Source: Salinispora mooreana
Lineage (GTDB): Bacteria; Actinomycetota; Actinomycetes; Mycobacteriales; Micromonosporaceae
DNA length: 64,000 nucleotides
Assembly (NCBI RefSeq): GCF_000379065.1
Contig: NZ_KB900614.1
Coordinates: 4,802,033-4,866,032 of the forward strand
Direction of reading: 5' to 3'
Position 1 is the stretch's first letter. Each line of letters begins with the position of its first letter. Positions 10,646 to 18,328 of this stretch are shown in pieces. A program made the position numbers and the translations under genes. The notes under the pieces were generated by a model. The model was not told where the DNA came from. It saw only the letters and a program-made list of their open reading frames with translations, and made no database searches.

Positions 10646-11787
10646 TGGCCTACGACATGCCGCCGTTGCGCGAGCCGGACCTGCCGCGTACCGCGAAGGT
10701 CCGGCCCGTGGCTCTGCGTACCGGCTGGACCACCGGCGCCTGTGCGACGGCCGCGACGAAGGCCGCGCTGACCGCCCTGGTCACCGGCGTGGTGCCGGCG
10801 CAGGTCGAGATCGGACTGCCGGCCGGGCGGCGGGTGTGTTTCCCGGTGGCCCGCTGTGCCCGTACGGCTGGCGGCGCCGAGGCAGTGGTGATCAAGGACG
10901 CCGGCGACGACCCGGACGTCACCCATGGCGCCGAGCTGACCGCCACGGTCGGCTGGCGGCAGGTCCCCGGACTGGACCTGGTGGGTGGGCCCGGGGTGGG
11001 CACGGTGACCAAGCCGGGGCTGGGACTGCCGGTCGGCGGACCGGCGATCAACGACACCCCGCGCCAGATGATCGGCGCGGCGGTCGCCGAGCTGGTCGAC
11101 CTGGCCGTCCTTGGCGTCCGGGTGGTGATCAGCGTCCCGCGCGGCGAGATCATGGCTCGGAAGACCACGAACCGTCGGCTCGGCATCCTCGGCGGTATTT
11201 CGATCCTCGGTACGACCGGCGTGGTCAGACCCTTCTCCACCGCGTCCTGGCGGGCCAGCGTCGTGCAGGCCGTTCAGGTGGCGGCTGCGCAGGGAGAGTC
11301 GACAGTGGTGCTGTGCACGGGCGGGCGGACCGAGCGGGCCGCCCGAGAGCTGCGGCCGGAGCTGCCCGAGGTGTGCTTCGTGGAGGTGGGTGACTTCACC
11401 GGTGCGGCGGTCACCGCCGCGGTCACCCACGGACTGTCCGGGGTGGCCTTCGTCGGCATGGCCGGCAAGCTGGCCAAGCTCGCCGCCGGGGTGCTGATGA
11501 CCCACTACACCCGCTCCAAGGTGGACCTGTCGCTTCTCGGCGCCGTCACCGTCGAGGCGGGCGGCACCGCTGAGCTGGCCGCCGCCGTCACCGCCGCCAA
11601 CACCGGTCGGCACGCGTACGAGCTGTGGGAGGCCGCCGGCCTGCTCGGTTCCGCCGGCGACCTGCTCTGCGGTCGGGTCCGCGCGGTGCTGCGACGCTTC
11701 GCCGGGGAGGCCGTCGCCGTTGATGTGGCGATGGTTGACTTCACCGGGGTGCGGTGCGTGGCCGCCAGCGGGCGGTGGGCCCGGTGA
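10645..11787 (+). CDS. cbiD: Cobalt-precorrin-5B C1-methyltransferase CbiD
   Basis: A 380-residue CbiD protein, recognised by the N-terminal signature RTGWTTGACATAATKAAL and by GTTGVVRPFSTASWRASV. CbiD replaces the aerobic CobF in C1 methylation. Its presence beside CobN-type cobalt insertion shows a hybrid gene set, which is common in actinobacteria. The ATG shares one base with the cobM stop (TGATG). No membrane segments or unusual insertions are apparent. Confidence 0.93.
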   Translation: MAYDMPPLREPDLPRTAKVRPVALRTGWTTGACATAATKAALTALVTGVVPAQVEIGLPAGRRVCFPVARCARTAGGAEAVVIKDAGDDPDVTHGAELTATVGWRQVPGLDLVGGPGVGTVTKPGLGLPVGGPAINDTPRQMIGAAVAELVDLAVLGVRVVISVPRGEIMARKTTNRRLGILGGISILGTTGVVRPFSTASWRASVVQAVQVAAAQGESTVVLCTGGRTERAARELRPELPEVCFVEVGDFTGAAVTAAVTHGLSGVAFVGMAGKLAKLAAGVLMTHYTRSKVDLSLLGAVTVEAGGTAELAAAVTAANTGRHAYELWEAAGLLGSAGDLLCGRVRAVLRRFAGEAVAVDVAMVDFTGVRCVAASGRWAR

Positions 11788-13076
11788 CCGGTACGTCGGG
11801 TGCGGGTTGGCGGAACGCCAGCGCCGGCCACCCCGATGACTCCGTCGTCGCCGGTGGTTCCGTTCTCGGAGCGCCGGTGGTGACGGTGGCCGGTGTGGAT
11901 GCCGCCGGTAACCCGGCGCACCCCACCCTCGCCGCCGAGCTGGTGCGGGCGGGGCTCGTGGTCGGTGCGGCCCGGCACCTGGCGGCTGCGCCGGTGCCGG
12001 CTGGCGTGGAGACGGTCGTGCTCGGTCCGTTGGCGCCGGCCCTGGAGCGGCTCACCGCCGCGGTTGCCGCTGGCACCCCGGCCGTCGTCCTGGCCAGCGG
12101 TGATCCAGGCTGCTTCGGGATCGTGCGGCGGCTGCGGGCGGCCGGGCTGCCGGTGCGGGTGTTACCGGCGGTGTCCAGCGTCGCCGCCGCGTTCGCCCGG
12201 GCCGGGCTCTCCTGGGACGGGGCGGCCGTGGTCAGCGCCCATGGCCGGGACGCCCGGGAGGCGCTCAACGCCTGCCGCGCGCTGCCCCGGGTCGCGGTGC
12301 TCACCGCGCCGGGCGCGGGGGCCGCGGAGCTCGGTGCCGGCCTGGCGGGCTGGTCGCGTCGTCTGGTGGTGGCCGAGCAGCTCGGCACCGACGCCGAGCG
12401 GGTCACCTGGACGACCCCGGCGGCGGCGGCGGCCGGTAGCTGGACCGATCCGCATGTGCTGCTGAGCCTCGCCCCCGGCCCGGTCGGGGCGGCCCGGGTG
12501 GACAACCAGCCGGCTGCCGCCCCGGCCGCCGGGTGGGCGCTGCCCGAGGGGGCGTACCGGCACCGCGATTCGATGATCACCAAGGCGGAGGTACGGGCGC
12601 TGGTCGTGGCCGGGCTGCGGCCCCGGCTCGGCCGGCTGGTGTGGGACGTGGGTGCCGGCAGCGGCTCGGTGGGCATCGAATGTGCCCTGCTCGGCGCGGC
12701 GGTCGTCGCGGTTGAGCGGGACCCCGCCGCCGTGGACCTGGTTCGCGGCAACGCCGCTCGGCACGGCGTGGACGTACGGGTGGTAGCCGGTGCCGCCCCG
12801 GCCGCCCTGGCCGGGCTCCCCGACCCCGACGCGGTCTTCGTCGGCGGGGGCGGCACCGGGGTGCTCGCCGCGGTGGCGGCCCGCCGGCCGGCGCGGGTAC
12901 TCGTCGCGCTCGCCGCGCTGGACCGGGTCGCGCCGGCCCGGGACGTGCTGCGGGCCGCCGGCTACACGGTCAACGGTGTCCAACTCTCCGCCGCCCGCCT
13001 CGCAGATCTGCCCGGCGGGTCGATCCGTCTCGCGGCCACCAATCCGGTGGTCGTCCTCACCGGGGAGCTCCTGTGA
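11784..13076 (+). CDS. cobL: Precorrin-6Y C5,15-methyltransferase (CbiE-CbiT fusion)
   Basis: A 430-residue two-domain enzyme. The N-terminal CbiE part is a tetrapyrrole methylase (VLASGDPGCFGIVRRLRAAG, VVSAHGRDAREAL). The C-terminal CbiT part, from about residue 255, is a Rossmann methyltransferase that also decarboxylates the C12 acetate; its SAM motif is VWDVGAGSGSVGIE, preceded by YRHRDSMITKAEVRAL. The GTG start overlaps the cbiD stop. The first ~30 residues are Gly/Ser-rich and may be a non-conserved extension. Confidence 0.92.
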   Translation: MTGTSGAGWRNASAGHPDDSVVAGGSVLGAPVVTVAGVDAAGNPAHPTLAAELVRAGLVVGAARHLAAAPVPAGVETVVLGPLAPALERLTAAVAAGTPAVVLASGDPGCFGIVRRLRAAGLPVRVLPAVSSVAAAFARAGLSWDGAAVVSAHGRDAREALNACRALPRVAVLTAPGAGAAELGAGLAGWSRRLVVAEQLGTDAERVTWTTPAAAAAGSWTDPHVLLSLAPGPVGAARVDNQPAAAPAAGWALPEGAYRHRDSMITKAEVRALVVAGLRPRLGRLVWDVGAGSGSVGIECALLGAAVVAVERDPAAVDLVRGNAARHGVDVRVVAGAAPAALAGLPDPDAVFVGGGGTGVLAAVAARRPARVLVALAALDRVAPARDVLRAAGYTVNGVQLSAARLADLPGGSIRLAATNPVVVLTGELL

Positions 13077-14806
13077 AGCACGTCGAATGCACCGAGGCGC
13101 GGTCGCGTCGGATCGGGCTGGTCGCGGTCACCGCGGCGGGGCGCCGGCACGCCCGTGTCCTCGCCGATGCCTGGCCGCAGGCCCGGCTGCTGGAGGCGGA
13201 GAGCGCCGCCGCCGGACTCCGGGCCGCCTGGTCGGAGTGCGACCAGATCGTCGCGTTCCTGGCCACCGGAGCGGTGGTCCGCCTCCTCGCGCCGCTGCTC
13301 GGCGACAAGCACCGCGATCCGGCGGTGGTGACGGTGGACGAGGCGGCCCGGCACGCGGTGGCCCTGCTCGGTGGGCACGCCGGCGGTGCCAACGCGCTCG
13401 CTGCCGAGGTCGGGGCGCTACTCGACGCGGCCCCGGTGGTCACCACCGCCACCGACGCGGTCGACCTGCCTGGCCTGGACACCCTGGGCTGGCCGGTCGA
13501 GGGGGCGGTCGCCGCGGTGAGCCGGGCGATCCTGGACGGTGAACCGGTCACGGTGGTCGCCGACGCGCCCTGGCCACTGCCGGCACTGCCAGCCAACGTC
13601 CACGTCGCCCCGGCCGGCCCCGCCGGTGCCCCTGCGACGGGCTATCGGGTGCTGGTCACCGACCGGATCGTGCCCCTGGACGGGCGAACCGTCGTGCTCC
13701 GGCCCCCCTCCCTGGTCGCCGGGGTCGGGGCGAGCCGCGGCGTGCCCGCCGCGGAGGTGCGTGCCCTGCTGGATCGGGTGCTCGCCACCGCGGGCCTCAG
13801 CGCGGCGAGCCTGCGCTGTCTGGCCAGCGCCGACATCAAAGCCGATGAGGACGGTATTCGCGCCACCGCCGACACGCTGCGGATACCTCTGAGGACCTGG
13901 TCCGCCGCGGAACTGGCGACGGTTGCGGTGCCTAATCCCAGCGAGGTGGTTCGCGCCGCGGTTGGCACGCCGAGCGTCGCGGAGGCCGCGGCGTTGCTCG
14001 GCGGGGACGCCGAACTGCTGGTGGCCAAGACCGCGACCGCGATGGCGACCGTCGCGGTCGCCCGGCACGCGCCGCGCGGCCGGCTCGCCCTGGTCGGCCT
14101 CGGACCCGGTGCGGCCGACCTGCGTACCCCCGGGGCGGTGACCGAGCTACGGCGGGCCGCCGTCGTGGTCGGTCTGGACCAGTACCTGGACCAGATCCGC
14201 GGCCTGTTGCGCCCGGGGACCCGGGTACTCGCCAGCGGGCTCGGCGCCGAGGAGGAGCGGGCCCGGTCCGCCGTCGCCGAGGCCACCGCCGGCCAGGCCG
14301 TCGCCCTGGTCGGATCCGGCGACGCCGGGGTGTACGCGATGGCGAGCCCTGCCCTGGAGTACGCCGACGAGCGGGTCGATGTGGTCGGCGTGCCCGGGGT
14401 GACCGCTGCCCTCGCGGCGGCGGCCCTGCTCGGGGCGCCGCTGGGGCACGACCACGCCTACCTGAGCCTCTCCGACCTGCACACCCCCTGGGAGGTCATC
14501 GCCCGTCGGGTGGCCGCCGCGGCGCAGGGGGACTTCGTCGCGGTGCTCTACAACCCGCGTAGCCGGAACCGGGACTGGCAGTTGCCGGCGGCGCTGCGGC
14601 TCTTCGCGGAGCAACGGGCACCGGAGACACCGGTCGGCGTGGTCCGCAACGCCAGCCGGGACGGGCAGCGGGTGCACCTGGCCACCCTGGCCACCCTCGA
14701 CCCGGCGATCGTCGACATGTACAGCGTCGTGGTCGTGGGCAGTAGCCAGACGCGCCGGATCGCCGGTCGGATGGTCACCCCGCGGGGCTACCGGTGGCGG
14801 GCATGA
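13073..14806 (+). CDS. cobJ: CbiG-CobJ fusion (C17 methylation and ring contraction)
   Basis: A 577-residue fusion. Residues 1 to about 325 form a CbiG-like module (WSECDQIVAFLATGAVVRLL, LGGHAGGANALAAEVG), which opens the delta-lactone in the cobalt-early pathway. From about 335 a CobJ/CbiH methylase follows (LALVGLGPGAADLRTPGAV, LVGSGDAGVYAMASPALEY, LYNPRSRNRDWQL). Such a fusion lets the lactone intermediate pass directly between the two activities. It overlaps cobL by GTGA and the ferredoxin gene by ATGA. A fused CbiG suggests ring contraction does not use the oxygen-dependent CobG enzyme, and no cobG is in the window. Confidence 0.9.
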   Translation: MKHVECTEARSRRIGLVAVTAAGRRHARVLADAWPQARLLEAESAAAGLRAAWSECDQIVAFLATGAVVRLLAPLLGDKHRDPAVVTVDEAARHAVALLGGHAGGANALAAEVGALLDAAPVVTTATDAVDLPGLDTLGWPVEGAVAAVSRAILDGEPVTVVADAPWPLPALPANVHVAPAGPAGAPATGYRVLVTDRIVPLDGRTVVLRPPSLVAGVGASRGVPAAEVRALLDRVLATAGLSAASLRCLASADIKADEDGIRATADTLRIPLRTWSAAELATVAVPNPSEVVRAAVGTPSVAEAAALLGGDAELLVAKTATAMATVAVARHAPRGRLALVGLGPGAADLRTPGAVTELRRAAVVVGLDQYLDQIRGLLRPGTRVLASGLGAEEERARSAVAEATAGQAVALVGSGDAGVYAMASPALEYADERVDVVGVPGVTAALAAAALLGAPLGHDHAYLSLSDLHTPWEVIARRVAAAAQGDFVAVLYNPRSRNRDWQLPAALRLFAEQRAPETPVGVVRNASRDGQRVHLATLATLDPAIVDMYSVVVVGSSQTRRIAGRMVTPRGYRWRA

Positions 14807-15051
14807 CCGGCGCCGCAGCGGTATTCGTTGGCGCCTGCCAGGGCTGTGGAGCCTGTCTGTTGACCTGCCCGACGCACGCCATCCGGCCGGTCTCCGGCGG
14901 CCTCGTCATCCGGGCCGACCGCTGCACGGGTTGCCTGGAATGTCTGGAGATCTGTCCGGTCGGCGCCATCCGCGCCGCCGGCCCTCGACACCTGGAGGAG
15001 CCGATGGTCATCACCCCGGTCAACCCCGCACCTGAGCGGGAGGACGGATGA
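14803..15051 (+). CDS. 2[4Fe-4S] ferredoxin in cobalamin operon
   Basis: An 82-residue ferredoxin with two clustered Cys sets, CQGCGACLLTCP and CTGCLECLEICP, each able to bind a [4Fe-4S] cluster. The ATG at 14803 overlaps the CbiG-CobJ stop; an ATG at 14794 would add three residues. Its place inside the operon suggests it delivers electrons to a corrin-pathway step, such as cobalt reduction before adenosylation or an iron-sulfur-containing step around CbiX or CbiG. Which one cannot be told from sequence. The last ~20 residues after the second cluster are not part of the usual fold. Confidence 0.88.
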   Translation: MTGAAAVFVGACQGCGACLLTCPTHAIRPVSGGLVIRADRCTGCLECLEICPVGAIRAAGPRHLEEPMVITPVNPAPEREDG

Positions 15052-15638
15052 GCCGGCGGGTGCATCCGATCGAGGTGGAGTCGTACCGGATTCTGCGGGA
15101 GCGGGTTGACCTCCGGCACCTGTCGCCGCTGACCCGCGCGGTCACCGAGCGGGTGGTGCACGCCAGCGCGGACCTGAGCTACGTGACGGATCTGGTCTGT
15201 GACGAGACCGCGCTGGCCGGCGGGCTGGCCGCGCTCCGGTCCGGTGCCCCGGTCGTGGCCGACGTGGCGATGGTCGCCGCCGGGATCACCGGCCGGGCGA
15301 CGGTCTGCCCGGTTGCCGAGGCGGGCACCGCCCGGCTGGCCCGGCAGGCCGGGATCACCCGCTCGGCCGCCGCGGTGCGGATCGCCCTGGACCGGGTGGG
15401 GCCCGGGGCGGTGTGGGTGGTCGGCTGCGCGCCCACCGCGCTGACCGAACTGCTCGCCCTTCAGGCCCGGCCGGCTCTGGTGGTCGGCCTGCCGGTGGGC
15501 TTCGTCGGCGCCGCGGAGTCGAAGGCCGCGCTGCGGATCAGCGGTCTGCCGGGAGTCTCGAACCGGGGCGAGAAGGGCGGGTCGGCGGTGGCCGCCGCCG
15601 CCCTCAACGCCCTGCTCTATCTGGAGGGGGAAGAGTGA
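15048..15638 (+). CDS. cobH: Precorrin-8X methylmutase
   Basis: Moves the methyl group from C11 to C12, giving hydrogenobyrinic/cobyrinic acid. The 196-residue length, the N-terminal HPIEVESYRILRERVDL, and the active-site His in ERVVHASADLSY identify CobH/CbiC. VGFVGAAESKAAL and SNRGEKGGSAVAAAALNALL are typical C-terminal motifs. It overlaps the ferredoxin gene by ATGA and the CbiX-CobA gene by GTGA. Confidence 0.94.
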   Translation: MSRRVHPIEVESYRILRERVDLRHLSPLTRAVTERVVHASADLSYVTDLVCDETALAGGLAALRSGAPVVADVAMVAAGITGRATVCPVAEAGTARLARQAGITRSAAAVRIALDRVGPGAVWVVGCAPTALTELLALQARPALVVGLPVGFVGAAESKAALRISGLPGVSNRGEKGGSAVAAAALNALLYLEGEE

Positions 15639-17356
15639 CCGCATTGGTCATCGTCGGGCACGGTACCCGCAGCGCCGAGGGGGTGGCGCAGTTCGCCGCG
15701 CTGGTCGAGCGGGTGCGCACCTGCGCCGGCGGTACGGTCGGCGACGTCGAGGGCGGCTTCATCGAGTTGTCTCGGCCGCCCCTGACCGACGCCGTCGGCG
15801 CGCTCGTCGAGCGGGGGCACAAGGCGCTGGTGGCGCTGCCGCTGGTGTTGACCGCGGCCGGGCACGGCAAGGGCGACATCCCGGCCGCACTGGCCCGGGA
15901 ACAGCAGCGCCACCCCGGCCTGTCCTACGCCTATGGCCGTCCGCTCGGTCCGCACCCGATGCTGCAGACCGCCCTTGCGGAGCGGATCGACGCGGCGCTG
16001 GCCGGTGCGGATCGGGCCGGCACGTGGGTGGCGTTGATCGGGCGTGGCTCCACCGATCCGGACGCGAACGCCGAGGTTGCCAAGGTGGCTCGGTTGTTGT
16101 GGGAGGGTCGGGGCTACGCGGGCGTTGAACCGGGCTTCATCTCGCTCGCCGAGCCGTCCGTGCCGGCGGTGCTGGACCGGCTGCGCCGGCTCGGGGCGCG
16201 ACGGATCGTCGTCGCCCCGTACTTCCTGTTCGCCGGGGTGTTACCGGATCGGATCCGGGCCCAGGCGCGGGAGTTCGCCGCCGCCCACCCGGAGCTGGAC
16301 CTGCGGATGGCGGATCTGATCGGCGACTGCGACGCCCTCGCCGACCTGGTGTTGGAACGCCACGCCGAGGCGGTCCGCGGCGACATCCGGATGAACTGCG
16401 ACACCTGTGCGTACCGGGTGTCGATGCCGGGCTTCGTCGACAAGGTGGGTCGGCCGCAGACCCCGCACGACCACCCGGACGACCCGGTGGGTGGGCACAG
16501 TCACCCGCACCCGCACCCACATGCGCACGCGCACGCGCACGCGCACGCGGACCCACATGCGCACCCGCACGCGCACGCGCACGCGGACCCCGAGCCCGCG
16601 TTGCGGCCGGGTGCGGTGGCGATCGTCGGAGGCGGGCCGGGCCCGGCGGATCTGATCACCGTCCGGGGCCGGGCGTTGCTGGAGGTCGCCGACGTGGTGG
16701 TGGTGGACCGGCTCGCCCCGCAGGGCCTGCTCGCCGGATTACGCCCGGGGGTGCGGGTGGTGGATGCGGCGAAGTCACCCCGGGGGCCGTCCGTCGGGCA
16801 GGACGCCATCAACACCGTACTGGTCCGGCACGCCCGCGCCGGGCGGCGGGTGGTCCGGCTCAAGGGTGGCGACCCGTACGTCTTCGGGCGCGGGCACGAG
16901 GAGGTGTTGGCCTGCGCGGCGGCCGGGGTGCCGGTGACCGTGGTGCCGGGGGTGACCAGCGCGGTGGCGGCGGCGGCCCTGGCCGGGGTGCCGGTCACCC
17001 ACCGCGGGACGGCGCACGAGTTCACCGTGGTCTCCGGGCACCTACCACCCGGGCATCCGGACTCGCTGGTCGACTGGGCGGCGCTGGGCCGGGCCCGGGG
17101 CACCCTGGTGGTGCTGATGGGGGTGGAGACGATCGGCGCTGTCGCCGCGGAGCTGATCGCGCACGGGCGCGCCCCGGGCACCCCCGTCCTCGCCGTGCAG
17201 GATGCCGGCCTTCCCGGGCAGCGCTCGTTGCCCGCGCGCCTGGATGAGATCGCTGCGGCCGCGGCTCGGGCGGGCGTGTGCCCCCCGGCGGTCTTTGTGA
17301 TCGGCCCGGTCGCGGCGTTCGCCGCGGAGCCGGTCCTGGCCGCGTCGGGCCATTGA
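15635..17356 (+). CDS. CbiX-CobA fusion: sirohydrochlorin chelatase plus uroporphyrinogen-III methyltransferase
   Basis: A 573-residue fusion. Residues 1 to ~260 are a CbiX/SirB-type chelatase (VIVGHGTRSAEG, AAGHGKGDIPAAL, IGRGSTDPDANAEVAKVARL) ending in MNCDTCAYRV (Cys255 and Cys258), which recalls the CxxC tail of iron-sulfur CbiX proteins. Residues 278-316 are a linker with 16 histidines alternating with Ala, Pro, Asp. From ~323 a SUMT domain follows (AIVGGGPGPADLITVRGRAL, RLKGGDPYVFGRGHEEV, VPGVTSAVAAAALAGVPVTH). SUMT makes precorrin-2, and the chelatase can insert Co or Fe into sirohydrochlorin. The GTG start overlaps cobH and this gene ends the operon. Confidence 0.92.
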   Translation: MTALVIVGHGTRSAEGVAQFAALVERVRTCAGGTVGDVEGGFIELSRPPLTDAVGALVERGHKALVALPLVLTAAGHGKGDIPAALAREQQRHPGLSYAYGRPLGPHPMLQTALAERIDAALAGADRAGTWVALIGRGSTDPDANAEVAKVARLLWEGRGYAGVEPGFISLAEPSVPAVLDRLRRLGARRIVVAPYFLFAGVLPDRIRAQAREFAAAHPELDLRMADLIGDCDALADLVLERHAEAVRGDIRMNCDTCAYRVSMPGFVDKVGRPQTPHDHPDDPVGGHSHPHPHPHAHAHAHAHADPHAHPHAHAHADPEPALRPGAVAIVGGGPGPADLITVRGRALLEVADVVVVDRLAPQGLLAGLRPGVRVVDAAKSPRGPSVGQDAINTVLVRHARAGRRVVRLKGGDPYVFGRGHEEVLACAAAGVPVTVVPGVTSAVAAAALAGVPVTHRGTAHEFTVVSGHLPPGHPDSLVDWAALGRARGTLVVLMGVETIGAVAAELIAHGRAPGTPVLAVQDAGLPGQRSLPARLDEIAAAAARAGVCPPAVFVIGPVAAFAAEPVLAASGH

Positions 17357-17425
17357 GCTGACTCCCGGTTGGCGTCCGCCGCGCAGGTGACCCACGCGGT
17401 GGTGGGGGAGCGCGGCGGGGCCGGC

Positions 17426-17791
17426 TCACGACCAGGGCAGGGCGGTCGCCGCGAGGTGGCCGAGCGTCGCCGCGGCCACCGCCGCGGCGACGCCGAGGAA
17501 CGCGTTGGCCACCGCCGGACGAAACCGACCGGCGGTGGCCAGGCGCAGCGTCTCGTAGCTGGCTGTCGAGTAGGTGGTGAGGGCGCCGCAGAGCCCGGTG
17601 CCGAGCAGCACGCCAGCCGCCGGTGGGAGCGGGAGTCCCAGCAGGAACCCGAGCAGCAGCGAGCCGGCCACGTTGACGGTCAACGTGCCCCAGGGGAAGC
17701 GGGCACCGAAGCGGTCCTGTACCGCTCGGTCGGCGAGGTAGCGCAGCGGCGCCCCGACGGCCGCGCCGAGTGCGACGAGCAGCGCGGTCAT
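17426..17791 (-). CDS. crcB: Fluoride channel/exporter CrcB (Fluc), first subunit gene
   Basis: A 121-residue four-helix membrane protein of the CrcB/Fluc family, which expels fluoride. Diagnostic pieces are GAPLRYLADRAV near the N-terminus, WGTLTVNVAGSLLLGFLLG in helix 2 and GLCGALTTYSTASYETL at the helix-3 break. The start is the ATG whose four bases overlap the stop of the second crcB gene, so the two are co-translated. Paired crcB genes usually encode the two different subunits of a heterodimer. It converges on the end of the cobalamin operon with a ~70-bp gap. Confidence 0.92.
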   Translation of the reverse strand: MTALLVALGAAVGAPLRYLADRAVQDRFGARFPWGTLTVNVAGSLLLGFLLGLPLPPAAGVLLGTGLCGALTTYSTASYETLRLATAGRFRPAVANAFLGVAAAVAAATLGHLAATALPWS

Positions 17792-18303
17792 CTGTGCACC
17801 CGCCGCTGTCCCGTCCCGGTGCCGCTGACCGACGGCGTGAGCCGGTCGGTGGCCGCGTACCCGACCCAGACCGCGAGCAGCGCGCCGGCCAGGGTCGCCG
17901 CGAGGTAGGCCAGGGCGATCGCCGCCGCGCCGTCGGCGGCCAGCTGCCGTGCCTCCACGGCGTGGGTGGCGAAGGTGGTGTAGCCGCCGAGCACCCCGAC
18001 CCCGAGAAACGGCCGGGCCAGCACCGGTGGGTTGGCCTGCTTGGCGAGCACCGCCATCAGCACGCCGATCAGCAGACACCCGCTCAGGTTGACCGCGAAC
18101 GTCGGCCACGGGAAGCCCGCGGGATCGTACGGCAGCGCGGCCGAGAGGCCGGCGCGGGCGAGCGCGCCCAGCACACCGCCCGCGGAGACGGCGGCGAGCA
18201 CCGCGGCCGGGTGGGCGGGCAGCTCGGCTCGATCGGCGGGCACGGCCAGGTCCACATCGGGGTCGACGCGTCGCTGCTCCGGTCCGGACACCCGTTCCCC
18301 CAT
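17788..18303 (-). CDS. crcB: Fluoride channel/exporter CrcB (Fluc), second subunit gene
   Basis: A CrcB homologue with a longer N-terminus than its partner. The core begins near AAVSAGGVLGALARAGLSAAL, then WPTFAVNLSGCLLIGVLMAV and VGVLGGYTTFATHAVEARQL. I used the ATG giving MGERVSGPEQ; the frame is open to an ATG at 18327. The N-terminal ~38 residues are charged and probably cytoplasmic. It is the upstream gene of the pair. I looked for a fluoride riboswitch in the leader and did not find a convincing one. Confidence 0.88.
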   Translation of the reverse strand: MGERVSGPEQRRVDPDVDLAVPADRAELPAHPAAVLAAVSAGGVLGALARAGLSAALPYDPAGFPWPTFAVNLSGCLLIGVLMAVLAKQANPPVLARPFLGVGVLGGYTTFATHAVEARQLAADGAAAIALAYLAATLAGALLAVWVGYAATDRLTPSVSGTGTGQRRVHR

Positions 18304-18328
18304 CCACGCCGCCGTCGACCGAGCCACC

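Noticed and set aside
16501-16590. Short tandem GCGCAC-like repeats that could look like an array
   Set aside because: They are in frame and encode the His/Ala/Pro linker of the CbiX-CobA protein; there are no spacers, so not CRISPR.
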